From assembly GCA_963593685.1 (NCBI GenBank), contig CAVBBP010000002.1, positions 15,342-79,341 of the forward strand: a stretch of 64,000 nucleotides of DNA. The letters run 5' to 3'. Under the pieces are notes generated by a model. The model worked only from the letters and a program-made list of their open reading frames with translations, ran no database searches and had not been told where the DNA came from. The DNA is from W0P28-013 sp963593685. Lineage in GTDB: Bacteria; Bacteroidota; Bacteroidia; Bacteroidales; Paludibacteraceae. Position numbers and translations under genes: made by a program. This document shows positions 26,184-36,300 of this stretch, piece by piece (positions within the stretch are counted from its first letter, which is position 1; every line of letters starts with the position of its first letter).

Positions 26184-26307
26184 TGTTAGTATGTTTTAAG
26201 TGTGTGAAATAAACCAACGATTAATTGCTACACTTTCTAAACATTTCGCAAGCGGCAGCAAAATAGGGTGTCCCGACAAAAAAATCCATATTTTCTGTGC
26301 AAAAAAG

Positions 26308-26337
26308 TTGGCATTTCAAAATTATTCTGTACTTTTG
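26308..26337 (+). promoter_or_regulatory. Promoter of candidate small RNA
   Basis: TTG (26308-26310), exactly 19 bases, then TACTTTTG (26330-26337). No start codon of a plausible gene follows. Confidence 0.65.
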
Positions 26338-26343
26338 CGGCGT

Positions 26344-26400
26344 GTTTCAACACAAAAAATGTGTAGCGAAAAAACCTTGGTTTTGTTGCTACACTTTTTT
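26344..26400 (+). ncRNA. Candidate small RNA ending in an intrinsic terminator
   Basis: A predicted start near 26344 is followed by a small GTGTT/AACAC hairpin. A 16-bp stem follows at 26361-26376/26379-26394 (arms GTGTAGCGAAAAAACC and GGTTTTGTTGCTACAC, one mismatch), directly followed by six T residues. The product would be about 55-60 nt. A 36-codon frame starting at 26359 crosses the terminator and looks unlike protein. An alternative reading is an attenuated leader, but no downstream gene lies within 470 bases. Confidence 0.45.
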
Positions 26401-26408
26401 GGTAAAAA

Positions 26409-26445
26409 GCCCCCTTTCCCGTTTCCCCCGATAGGGGGAAAGGCC
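26409..26445. repeat. GC-rich hairpin element, copy 2
   Basis: Reverse-complement relative of 3463-3498: GCCCCCTTTCCCG, then the hairpin TTTCCCCCGATAGGGGGAAA. Confidence 0.75.
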
Positions 26446-26501
26446 ACGCGACCAACAGCAGCCGCATAATTCTTAATTCATAATTCAAAATTCTTAATTG
26501 G

Positions 26502-26570
26502 TTCTAACCCCTACCCCTGCCATTCGGCAGGTACTCCCCTTGAAAAGGGGAGAGGACTGAACCAACTTGG
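26502..26570. repeat. Composite two-hairpin repeat, copy 2
   Basis: Inverted relative of 7764-7826. The CTCCCCTTGAAAAGGGGAG hairpin and the outer flanks are nearly identical. The CCTGC..GCAGG hairpin has a longer loop. Confidence 0.8.
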
Positions 26571-26577
26571 TTACAAA

Positions 26578-26620
26578 CAGACCCAACACCAATGCGTTAA
26601 ACTTATCAACTCATCAACCA
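26578..26620 (-). repeat. GTTGAT core element, reverse orientation
   Basis: ACAGACCCAAC, ATGCGTTAAACTTATCAAC and CATCAACC are the reverse complement of the core of 412-480 and 62235-62302. Confidence 0.6.
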
Positions 26621-26821
26621 AAAATAACCAAATCCACAATCACACCATATTATATATAGAAATCGCAAAAAAATGGATAAAAAGCGACGAAAATGGGTGT
26701 TGCAGGAGCATAAAATGGGTGGGAAAATTGGAGGAATTAACATATTTTAACATTTTTAACACTTTGTAACTTATTAAAAATCAACAGGTTGCGTTTTTTA
26801 TGTGCTGCATTTGCAACGAAT

Positions 26822-26854
26822 TTTGCATATTTCAAAAATAAAGTTGTAACTTTG
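26822..26854 (+). promoter_or_regulatory. Promoter of the 121-aa gene
   Basis: TTTG (26822-26825), a 21-base spacer and TAACTTTG (26847-26854), 20 bases before the ATG at 26874. Confidence 0.65.
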
Positions 26855-26873
26855 CGGTGTAAAGGGAACGCCT

Positions 26874-27239
26874 ATGGCTTTGATACATTTACTCAAAGAT
26901 GTTGCCGTAAACCTATACAAAGGACTGATTTATTGGTTCTTTTGGGCTGGTTTTGTTACTCTGCGCGACGAGATGTTCTGCACTGTGCAGAAGCGCAATG
27001 AGGCCGAAAGCCGCTACGAGATTGTGGCTGGCGGTGCGGCTGATGCGCCTGTAGCGACGAGCATCGTTCCCGATATCCGCACACTTTTCCGAAAACTGCA
27101 AGCGCAGTGCCAGCGTCGAGTGCGTAGTGCGTGCGATGCGTTTATGGCGGCCAATCTGGCCAACTTGCGCCTGTTGATGGAGGCAGCCAAAGAGTTGCCG
27201 CAACGCCATCTGCTGCGCATTTCGCTCTACTCGGGCTAA
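26874..27239 (+). CDS. Small protein of unknown function with hydrophobic N-terminus
   Basis: I do not recognise this 121-aa protein. It has a hydrophobic stretch at about 14-31 (LYKGLIYWFFWAGFVTL) that may be a membrane helix, then a basic and amphipathic helical region with QCQRRVRSACDAFMAANLANLRLLMEA and an Arg-containing end (HLLRISLYSG). A good promoter lies just upstream, which is the main reason to call it a gene. It precedes the two large secreted-protein genes by 121 bases on the same strand and could be transcribed with them, though a functional link is only inferred. Confidence 0.6.
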   Translation: MALIHLLKDVAVNLYKGLIYWFFWAGFVTLRDEMFCTVQKRNEAESRYEIVAGGAADAPVATSIVPDIRTLFRKLQAQCQRRVRSACDAFMAANLANLRLLMEAAKELPQRHLLRISLYSG

Positions 27240-27360
27240 TTCTACACCTACCCTGCACACCCTAATGCACGCCGTGCGTTGGGCTTTGCTGTATTGTGCG
27301 CAATCGTTTCTCACGCGCACGCGTAGAGAACTTTTCCAAAAAAATCAAAACAGAAAAGAG

Positions 27361-30258
27361 ATGAGAAAAAATCATATATTCGTTGCATTTGTCCTGCTGC
27401 TGACTGCGTTTGCACCGCAAGCGTGGGCGGAATGCTACCTGATAAACGACGGCGGATCGTACGAAATCATGAATGGGTGGTCGAAGAGTTCGACGAAAAC
27501 ATTCACCATCAACCCTCCAAGACCATGCAATGAATTAACGTTCGACTATACGGCCTCTCGCTCCGCCACGGGCGGAGTAACCGTAACCGCAACCTACTCC
27601 GACGGTTCTTCGGCCACGATAATCAGCGCAGCAACGGCCACAAGCCAAAGTTACAACTTCAGCAAAAAAATCGTTTCCAAACTGGATTTTAAGGGAACGG
27701 GAACGCTTACCAAAAACATCAGCAACGTTGTCCTGACCCAAGCCACCTATGTTGAGTCATCGGCAAGCACGGTGGATTGCGGCACGGTAGATGTGGGCGG
27801 TTCGTCGCAAGATGCCAAGTTTTCGGTGAACTGGAGCAATGTGAATGCGTTGAGCCTTTCGATAGACAACACCACGGATTTCAGTTTGAACACCACGAAC
27901 ATTGCGGCAGCGTTGTGCAGTTACGGTTCGGCAGAGATTACGGTAGATTTTCACCCGACGACCAAAGGCAACAAAACCGCCAAAGTAACCGTTTATAACA
28001 GCGACAAGCAGTCGGGCTGGACGACCATCGTGCTGAAAGGCTACGCCAAGCCCGAGCCGCAACAGATTGTGTGGTGGGACGACGAGGCCACGATGCTTTC
28101 GCGCGGCGATGTGATAGAGAGTCCGTTTGCGCAGGCATCGAGCGGTTTGGCACTGACCGAACTGAAATCGAGCGACGAATCGGTGCTGAAAATCGACGAG
28201 AATGGGCAACTGATAGCCGTTGCAGCGGGCAAAGCCAACATCATCGCCTACCAAGCGGGCAGCGAAACCATCGACGAAGTATGCGACACGCTGCATTTGG
28301 AGGTTACCAACCTGCTGACGCAGAAAATCAGTTGGACGCAGCCGCTCAATTTCAAGTGGGGCGACGCAGCGACAACGCTCACCGCCGAATCGTCGGTAGG
28401 GCTGCCTATCACCTACGAAATAGTGGACAACGCCAACAATGTGGTGTCGCTGTCGGACGGCGTGCTGACCATTTCGACCAGCAACACAGGCACAGCCACC
28501 ATTCGCGCCATTCAGGTAGGCAACGACGAGTATGCCGCCACCTCGTATGTGCGCACCGTGCGTGTGCGCAACCCGAACGCCAGTTGCTTGAGCGATCCGT
28601 TTGTATGCGACGAAACCGCCGAAAAATCGTTCAGGACCATCAACAGCCAAGAGTACACGCTCGACGGCAGTCCTGCTGGGCAACTCTCGTTCGATGCCAA
28701 GTGCGAAGCCATTTTTGGTTTTTGGGGCGGCGACCTCTATGTGAAACAGTACATCAACGGTTCGTGGAGCGGCAAAATTGCCACCTGCAAATTCGACAAG
28801 AAAAACACCTACTATCACTTCGGACCATTCGATTTAGACCGTAGAGCGACCAAAATACAACTCTTCACCGAAACGGGTGCTACGGGCTACAAGGTGTTCA
28901 AAAATGTGCAGGTTACGCGCGCTCACTTTGTGGAGGCGAATGTCGGCGAATTGACTATCGACGCGCAGTATGGCACAACCACACGCAAAACAGTAACCGT
29001 AACCTACTCGAATTTGCAAGATTTGCTCAATGTGGCTTTGGAGAGCAAGAATGATGAATTTTCGGTTATGCCAGCCACCATCGGCACAGGCGACTGCGGC
29101 GAATATGGCACAGCAACCATCAGTGTAAGTTACACGCCATCGGCCATCGAAAGCGATGCGAATGCGCTGATAATCAGCAACGAAAAAGATGCCACGCTGC
29201 GCATTCCCATCACCACCAGCGTGAGCAAACGCAATCAGAATTTGAGTTGGCAGTTGCGCGACAGCATCGCCACCACGCAGACATGGATTCTGAACAAAGT
29301 AAATCCTGTGTCGGGGCTGCCGATTTTCTACGAAATTTCGGACGAAACGGCATTGACGCTCGACGAAAACAACCAACTCGTCTTTTTGAAAGCCGACCCC
29401 GACGCGCCTGTTACCATCACCGCCACCTGCCCCGGCAACGACGAATACAACGACGCCACGCCGATAAGCCTTGATCTTAAAATTTTCAAAGGCATTCCGC
29501 AACTGACGCTGCCCACCGTTGGCAACGAAATCACCTACGGACAGACCTTGAGCGAAGTGGCGATAGTGGGCGGCAAAGCCACCACCGTAACTGGCGAAGA
29601 GATAGAAGGCGACTTTATGTGGACCAACAAAAACATTGTGCCGAACGCAGGAAGCGCCATCAAACAAGAGATTACATTTGTGCCATACAACCAAACCCTT
29701 TACGACAATGCGCACGACACGCTGGCCGTTACGGTCAATCGGCAGACGCAAAAAATTGTGTGGTCGATGGCCGACAGCGTTGGTGTGATGGACCGCCTCA
29801 CGCTCGATGCTTACGCCACATCGAAACTGCCTGTAAGTTACGCCATAGAGCCGTGCAGCGGTCAGGCATACGCCAAAATCGAAGGCGACGGCACGCTGAA
29901 TATCACCGCCACTGCCGACGCGCTCGACAAAGAGTTGATAATCAAGGCGTGGCAGGCTGGCGACAACAACTATTTGCCATCGGACGCCGTGATTTACAGC
30001 GTGATACTGCGCAAAACGCGCGCCGAATTTTTCGCTGCCACACGCCCGATAACCGTATCGAAAGGCGGCAGCATCAGTTTGAGCGATGTAGAGGTGCATG
30101 TAGAATCGTCGGTGGCTGGCACATGGCAGTTCAACGCCGACACGCCAACCACATTTTCGGCCTGTCTTTGGATTGCGAAAGGCACTTTCACGCCTGCAAA
30201 TCTGGAACTTTGTGAGCCAATCGAAGTAGAAATTCCGATAAACATCACGGAGGAATAG
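27361..30258 (+). CDS. Large secreted protein with Ig-like repeats
   Basis: This 965-aa protein begins with a signal peptide (MRKNHIFVAFVLLLTAFAPQ, cut after AWA). The mature part is all-beta. Two modules resemble ASPM-SPD-2-Hydin-type Ig folds (about 135-230 from CGTVDVGGSSQDAKFSV, and about 540-625). Three repeats of roughly 85-170 residues each open with a Gln-x-(Ile/Leu)-x-Trp strand at about 321, 626 and 797 (QKISW, QNLSW, QKIVW), as in MBG or bacterial Ig-like domains. No T9SS sorting domain is recognisable at the C-terminus. The start at 27361 was chosen for the signal peptide. The stop is 45 bases before the giant gene, so the two are probably co-transcribed. Confidence 0.82.
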   Translation: MRKNHIFVAFVLLLTAFAPQAWAECYLINDGGSYEIMNGWSKSSTKTFTINPPRPCNELTFDYTASRSATGGVTVTATYSDGSSATIISAATATSQSYNFSKKIVSKLDFKGTGTLTKNISNVVLTQATYVESSASTVDCGTVDVGGSSQDAKFSVNWSNVNALSLSIDNTTDFSLNTTNIAAALCSYGSAEITVDFHPTTKGNKTAKVTVYNSDKQSGWTTIVLKGYAKPEPQQIVWWDDEATMLSRGDVIESPFAQASSGLALTELKSSDESVLKIDENGQLIAVAAGKANIIAYQAGSETIDEVCDTLHLEVTNLLTQKISWTQPLNFKWGDAATTLTAESSVGLPITYEIVDNANNVVSLSDGVLTISTSNTGTATIRAIQVGNDEYAATSYVRTVRVRNPNASCLSDPFVCDETAEKSFRTINSQEYTLDGSPAGQLSFDAKCEAIFGFWGGDLYVKQYINGSWSGKIATCKFDKKNTYYHFGPFDLDRRATKIQLFTETGATGYKVFKNVQVTRAHFVEANVGELTIDAQYGTTTRKTVTVTYSNLQDLLNVALESKNDEFSVMPATIGTGDCGEYGTATISVSYTPSAIESDANALIISNEKDATLRIPITTSVSKRNQNLSWQLRDSIATTQTWILNKVNPVSGLPIFYEISDETALTLDENNQLVFLKADPDAPVTITATCPGNDEYNDATPISLDLKIFKGIPQLTLPTVGNEITYGQTLSEVAIVGGKATTVTGEEIEGDFMWTNKNIVPNAGSAIKQEITFVPYNQTLYDNAHDTLAVTVNRQTQKIVWSMADSVGVMDRLTLDAYATSKLPVSYAIEPCSGQAYAKIEGDGTLNITATADALDKELIIKAWQAGDNNYLPSDAVIYSVILRKTRAEFFAATRPITVSKGGSISLSDVEVHVESSVAGTWQFNADTPTTFSACLWIAKGTFTPANLELCEPIEVEIPINITEE

Positions 30259-30303
30259 CGCATTGGCAAGCAAGAAGAGAAACAATCAAACAGAATTATC
30301 ATT

Positions 30304-33300
30304 ATGAGACGATATAAAATTACCATATACTTGCTGACACTGGCTATTGCGGCCATAGCGCAGCAACTGCCCGACTCAGGATTTGAGGATTGGAGCAGTT
30401 CGTTCAACGGCGATGCGCAGTTGAAAAATTGGCACGGCTCGAATGTAACGCAAGTCGGCTTCAAATTCACCTTTATGTACAAAAAAGACGGTCGCAACGG
30501 CGGTTCGTGCGCCTATGTAACCGACAAGGAGGTTGGTGCGGCTGGCATTACCGAACCTGCGCCTGGCTATATGGCACTTGGGCAGCCGTGGTCGTACCTC
30601 GAAAGCATCACCAAAGTGAGCGAAGCCACGGCAGGTTGCGACGGCGGCATCAGTTTCAAATACCGCCCCGACACCATGAGCGTTTGGATAAAGCGCACTG
30701 GCAGCAACACCGACAAAGAGTATTTCCACCTGATGTTCTACTCGTGGAAAGGCACATCGGTGGGCAACTCCTACACTGGCAAAAACGGCGGTTGCACCTC
30801 GACCACGCACACCGACGAAGAGTCGGACATACGCCAAGCCCTCGATGGCAACAAATGTTCCACCAGCCAATTTGCCGAACAAGTGGCCGAAGGTTGGGTG
30901 AAAGAGTACAAAACCTATTCGGAATGGACGCAGATAAAAATACCGATTTACTACACAGGCAAAGCAGATGTGCCAGATAAGTGTAATGTAATTTTTTCGG
31001 CGGGCAACTATCCCAATTTCCGTGCCAACAGCGGCATCTATCCGGGCAACGACCTCTATATCGATGATGTAGAACTGATTTACAGTTCGAATATCGACGA
31101 ACTGTTTGTGAACAACCGCCGTTGGAGCGGTTTCGACCCGAAGAAAAACAACGGCGAAGAGCAGACCTACGCGCTTGGTTTGGGTGCGACGGAGATTCCC
31201 GATCTGTTTGCAAAGCGTGGCGTTGGCACACTCACCAACTGCCGCGGCACAAGCGTTCCTTTTTCGGGGCGCATACTGTCGGGCAGCGAAATCAGCATCG
31301 ACCGTTCGAAAGCGACGGTAGGTGGCGAACCTGTGGTTATCACCGTGAAATCGGAAGACGGCAAGCGCACATCGACCTACAAAATCAAATTTGTTGCCGA
31401 GCAGTCGTCGAACAACCGCCCAGCAGGCATTTCGTACACGGTGGGCGGCACTACCACCTCAGTGCCGAACTACAACGGCTACATCACCGAATATAGCGTA
31501 GAACTGCCCTACGGCACCACCGAAGCCCCAGTTGTGAGCGTAACCAAAGGCGACGACGGACAGACCATCAGCATTACGCAAGCCACCACGCCCACAGGCA
31601 CAGCCACCATCAGTGTGAAAGCCGCCAACGGCGCAGCAAACACCTACCGCATTGTGTTTTCGATAGGCAAACTGACCGACAACACGCTGCAAGACATACA
31701 AGTTGGCGGCAAGTCCATCGCTGGATTTTCGCCGACCAAAAACAACTACACCGTAGAGTTGCCGCTCGGCACAACGGTGCTGCCGACCATCACCTACACA
31801 TCGGCATACGCGGCTGGTGCGCAAACCATCACCGTGAGCAACGGCGTGAAAATTGCCGATGGCAGTTGCACTGGCACTTACAACATTGCCGTGAAAGCCC
31901 CGGGCAACACCACCACGCGCACATACAAACTGTCGTTCAAAATCACTGCATCGACCTACTGCTACCTGAAAAGCCTGAAACTCGACGGCGTAGCGATAGA
32001 GGGTTGGGACGCTGAAAAAACGACCTATTACCAAAGTCTGCCGCTCGGCACAACCAGTCTGCCCAAGATAACCTACGAACAGGGCGACGACTACCAGACC
32101 ATCGCCACCGATGCAAGCGGTATCAGCGGCATCGAAGGCACATACAAAATCGTTGTAACGGCGGCAAGCGGCGCAAAATGCACCTACAAAATTGTGTTCA
32201 CCGCTGCCAAATCGTCAGTTTCGACCCTGAAAGCCATCTATCTCGACGGCGTGTTGCTGCCGAACTTCGATGAATACACCTTCAGTTACACACACGAACT
32301 GCCCATCGGCACAACGGCACTGCCCGCCATCACCTGCACCAAAGGCGACAGTTACCAAAGCGAGCCGACCATCATCACCAATGGCGTGAACGGCACAACG
32401 CGCATCATCGCAAAAGCGCAGGACGGCTCGTCGAGCACCTACGCCATCAACTTTTCGGTGAAACAGGCCGACAACACGCAACTCGGCAACATCACCGTCG
32501 ATGGTTACACGCTCAACTTCGACCCAGCGCAACTGGAATACAGCATAACGCTCCGCAGCGGCACCACTACCCTTCCCAACATTGCCTACACCGCTGGCGA
32601 TGAATGGCAAACCATCAGTATGCGCAAAGACGGCGTGGACGGCGACACCAAAATCACCGTGCGGGCGCAATCGGGCGCAACAGCGATTTACATCATACAC
32701 TTTTCGGTAGAAAAATCGAGCAATGCGGCATTGAGCGGCATCAAAATAGACGGCACAGCGTTGAGCGGATTTGCGCCTGAAACGCTCGAATACGCCGTAG
32801 AACTGCCCAGCGGCACAACCGAACTGCCCACGATTGCGCCCATCAAAGCCGAAAATGTGCAGACCGTAGCGATTGCCACCGGCGATGTGAACGGCACAAC
32901 CACCATCACCGTAACCGCCGAAGACGGCACAGTGCGCACCTACACGCTACTATTCTCGGTAAAAAAATCGTCGAACCGCCTGTTGAACCAGATTTACATC
33001 GGCGGTGTGGCACTGCCAAACTTCGACCCGAAAACCAACAAATACGCCTATTTGCTCGACATTACAGTCGTAAAAGTTTGTCCGAACATCAGTGTAGATA
33101 AAAACGAAGGTCAGAGCGTGAGCATTGTGAAACCTGCGCTGCTCGGCACGGCCAAAATCACCGTAACGCCCGAAGTTGGCGACCCGAATATCTACACCAT
33201 TCTCTTTACCGACCGCACACTGAACGGCAATAGTCTGCTCGGCAACATTCTGATTGACGGCGCAACCATAGCAGGTTTTGCGCCCGAAACGCTCGAATAC

Positions 33301-36300
33301 ACCGTAGAACTGCCCTACACGGCGGTACTGCCAACCGTTGGTTACGAAAAAGGCAACGAAGCGCAAACCGTGTTGGTGTCGAACAACGGCTGGGGCGGCA
33401 CTACCATCGCTGTGAAAGCCGAAGACGAGACCGTAACCACCTACAAAATAGCCTTCACACGCGCCACATCGAACGATGCCACGCTGAAAAACATCGCACT
33501 CGACGGCACGCCGCTGGCTGGATTCGAGAGCGCAACCCTTGCCTACACGCACACGCTGACCGCTGGCGCAACCAAAGCACCGCAACTGACTTTCGAAGGC
33601 AATGTAGAGGGGCAAACCTACGCTGTAACCGAACCTGTGCTCACAGGCACGGCGCAAATAACGGTAACTGCGCCCGACAGAACGACGCGTCTCACCTACA
33701 CCATCGCCTACCAAGCCGCAACGATGAGCGAAGCCACCATCAACGGCATTCGTGTGAATGGCGACGAAATTGCTGATTTTCAGCCAGAAACAAGCGACTA
33801 CACCGCACAAACTAACACCGAAACGCCCGATATACAACTCGACATCGACTCGACGCAATACATCGCCATAGCAAACGCTGGACTGAACGGCACGCAGATA
33901 GTTGTAACCGCCCAAAATGGCGATAATAAAGAGTATAAAGTCAATTTCAACGCTGAAAAAAGCGACAACACCCAACTGCAAGACCTGCAAATTTACGACG
34001 GCAACGAGTACAAATCCATCGATGGATTTGCGCCCGAAACGCTCGAATACACGCACCTGCTTGCTTGGGGCGAGTCCACCGCGCGACCGATAAATCCTGT
34101 GGCTGCCGACGACGGACAGACCATCACCATCTACTACAACAGCGTGAACGACACCACCATTGTGCGTGTAGTGGCTGAAAACGGCATCAATTCGACCGAC
34201 TATCGCATCTATTTCGATGTAGAAAAATCGGACATCACCACGCTCGAAAATCTGACGGTGGACAACGCCAACGAACTGCAGCCCGACTTCGATGCCGAAG
34301 TGCTGGACTATGTAGCAAAACTGCCCTACGGCACAACGGTTGCGCCCGCCATTCATTGGGAATTGGGCAAAAAAGATGGGCAGACGCTCGGTCAGCGCAT
34401 CAAACTGCACGACGCTGGTCTGCGCAACACCGCACACCTCACCGTGATAGCCGAAAATGGCGACGAACGCACCTACAACATCGCTTTCGAAGTGGCTGAA
34501 AGCGACGAAGAGAACGGCTTGCAATACTACATTGTCGATGGCGTTGGCATGATTTCGGCACTGAACGACACCATCACGCTGCCCTACGGCACGACCACTT
34601 TGCCAAAAATCACCTGCCTCAAAAAGTACGACGAGCAGACCGTGCTGATCGACAACGGCGGCATCTACGGCACAACCACCATCACCGTCAAAGCCAACCG
34701 CGAAGGCGTAGCCGATGTGGTTTATACGCTCACGCCGCAACTGGCCAAGCCGCAAGCCACATTGACCAGCATTTCGGTGAATGGCGCACCCATTGCCGAT
34801 TTCGACCCATACAAATACCAATATGTGGTGAGCGTGGACAACGACAACACCTCGAACGCCGAGATTGCCTACACCTACGACAACACCACCGCCACCATCG
34901 ACGAAGAGGAGAGCAACACCAAACGCACAAAAATAACCGTTCTCGGCAAGGACGACGACAGCAGCGCCACCTACACCATCTACTATTTCTACACCAACGA
35001 TGTGATTCCAAATGCCGATTTCGCACAATGGGAAGCGGCGCAAAGCACCACATCGGCGCAGAAGCCCACTGGCTGGACCGTTTTGGCTGATGTTGCCGCC
35101 GCCACCGAAATCAAAAGCAGTTCGACCATCTTCGGATTGCCCATAGGCAGCCTCATATCGAAAGGCACATTCACGCCGGGCAGCGAGGTAACGCAAGACG
35201 GCAACAACGCCAAACTCGCCACCGCCTACAGCAAAGTGATAGACGGCTCCATGCCCGGTGTAATAACGCTCGGCGACATGACCGCCACCCTCAACGACGG
35301 CTCGTCGGCTACATCGATTTTTGGCGGCATTCCATTCCGCAACACGCCCGACCGTGTGTCGATGTCGTACAATCCTGTGTCGCAATCGAATGTTAGCAAC
35401 ATAAGTTTTGCCTACACCCTCGACAACGGCAAATACGCCAAAGAGTTCACCGACCGCAATTTCAACAACAGTTGGAAAACGATGGAACTGTCGCTCATCG
35501 GCAATACGATAGAAAACCCAGCGATGATGAACATCACCATCAACAGTTGCGAAAGCGACAACGCCAGCGCTCTGAAAAGCAAGGCCGCTTCGACGATGTT
35601 GGTCGATTGGGTGAAATTTGCATACAACAGCAAAATCGCCAAAATTTTCATCAATGGTCAAGAGGCAAAAGGTTTCAAAGGCAAATACGATGGCAACTGG
35701 ATTCAGGCGGTGAAAGTCGATGCCGAACTGCAAGGCAACCCCGTGCTGACATTCGAGGGCGAGGTGAGCGACCAAGAGTACACCTACAGTTACGGCGATG
35801 AAACCGACAACTGCAGCGGCCAGTACAAAACGCGCGTCGTTGCCATCACATCGAAAGCCGAAGACGGCACCACGAGCCAATACATCGTCAATCTGAACCG
35901 ACCGCTGTCGAGCAACGCTGCGTTGGTGGGCATCATCATCAACGGCGACACGCTGGCCGATTTTGCTGCCAACATGCTTGAATACACTGTGCAAGTGCCA
36001 AACGGCAGCCGTTTCACGCCAGATATTGTGGCGATTCGTGGCAATATGCACCAAACGCTGCGTTTCGGCACAAACGGCACGACCGACACCATCACCGTGG
36101 TGGCTGAAAATGAGAAAGATACGCAACAATATCTGCTCCGCCGTGTCGAGAAAAAATCGGCAGATGCCACTTTGGCGAATATCGCCATCGATGGACACGA
36201 AATAGCGTTCGACAGTGCCACGGAAAACTACAGCGTTACCTTGGCCGCCAACGAGCAGTTGCCAAATGTGTCGTTCACCAAGCAATCCGACGGGCAGCAG

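Larger units (their letters stand above)
26184..26873. other. Long intergenic region: sRNA candidate plus composite repeats
   Basis: This 690-base stretch has no convincing protein gene. It holds the promoter, hairpin and T-run described as a candidate small RNA (26308-26400), a GC-rich hairpin element (26409-26445), AATTCATAATTCAAAATTC words, the composite element at 26502-26570, the GTTGAT core element in reverse (26578-26620) and an AT-rich stretch ending in the promoter at 26822-26854. Confidence 0.7.

Noticed and set aside
26200..26469. 89-codon plus-strand frame over the small RNA candidate
   Set aside because: It runs through the promoter, the terminator hairpin and a GC-rich repeat; the peptide has no protein-like pattern.
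26184..26873. Insertion sequence or phage remnant in the 690-base gap
   Set aside because: No transposase or integrase fragment, no long terminal inverted repeats and no target duplication were found; only the short repeats described.
32950..36285. 1111-codon open frame on the minus strand inside the giant gene
   Set aside because: It is antisense to a protein with a clear repeat pattern, has no start signal or domain, and results from the GCC/ACC-rich codon use that leaves few stops on the other strand. Similar antisense frames lie opposite most genes here.
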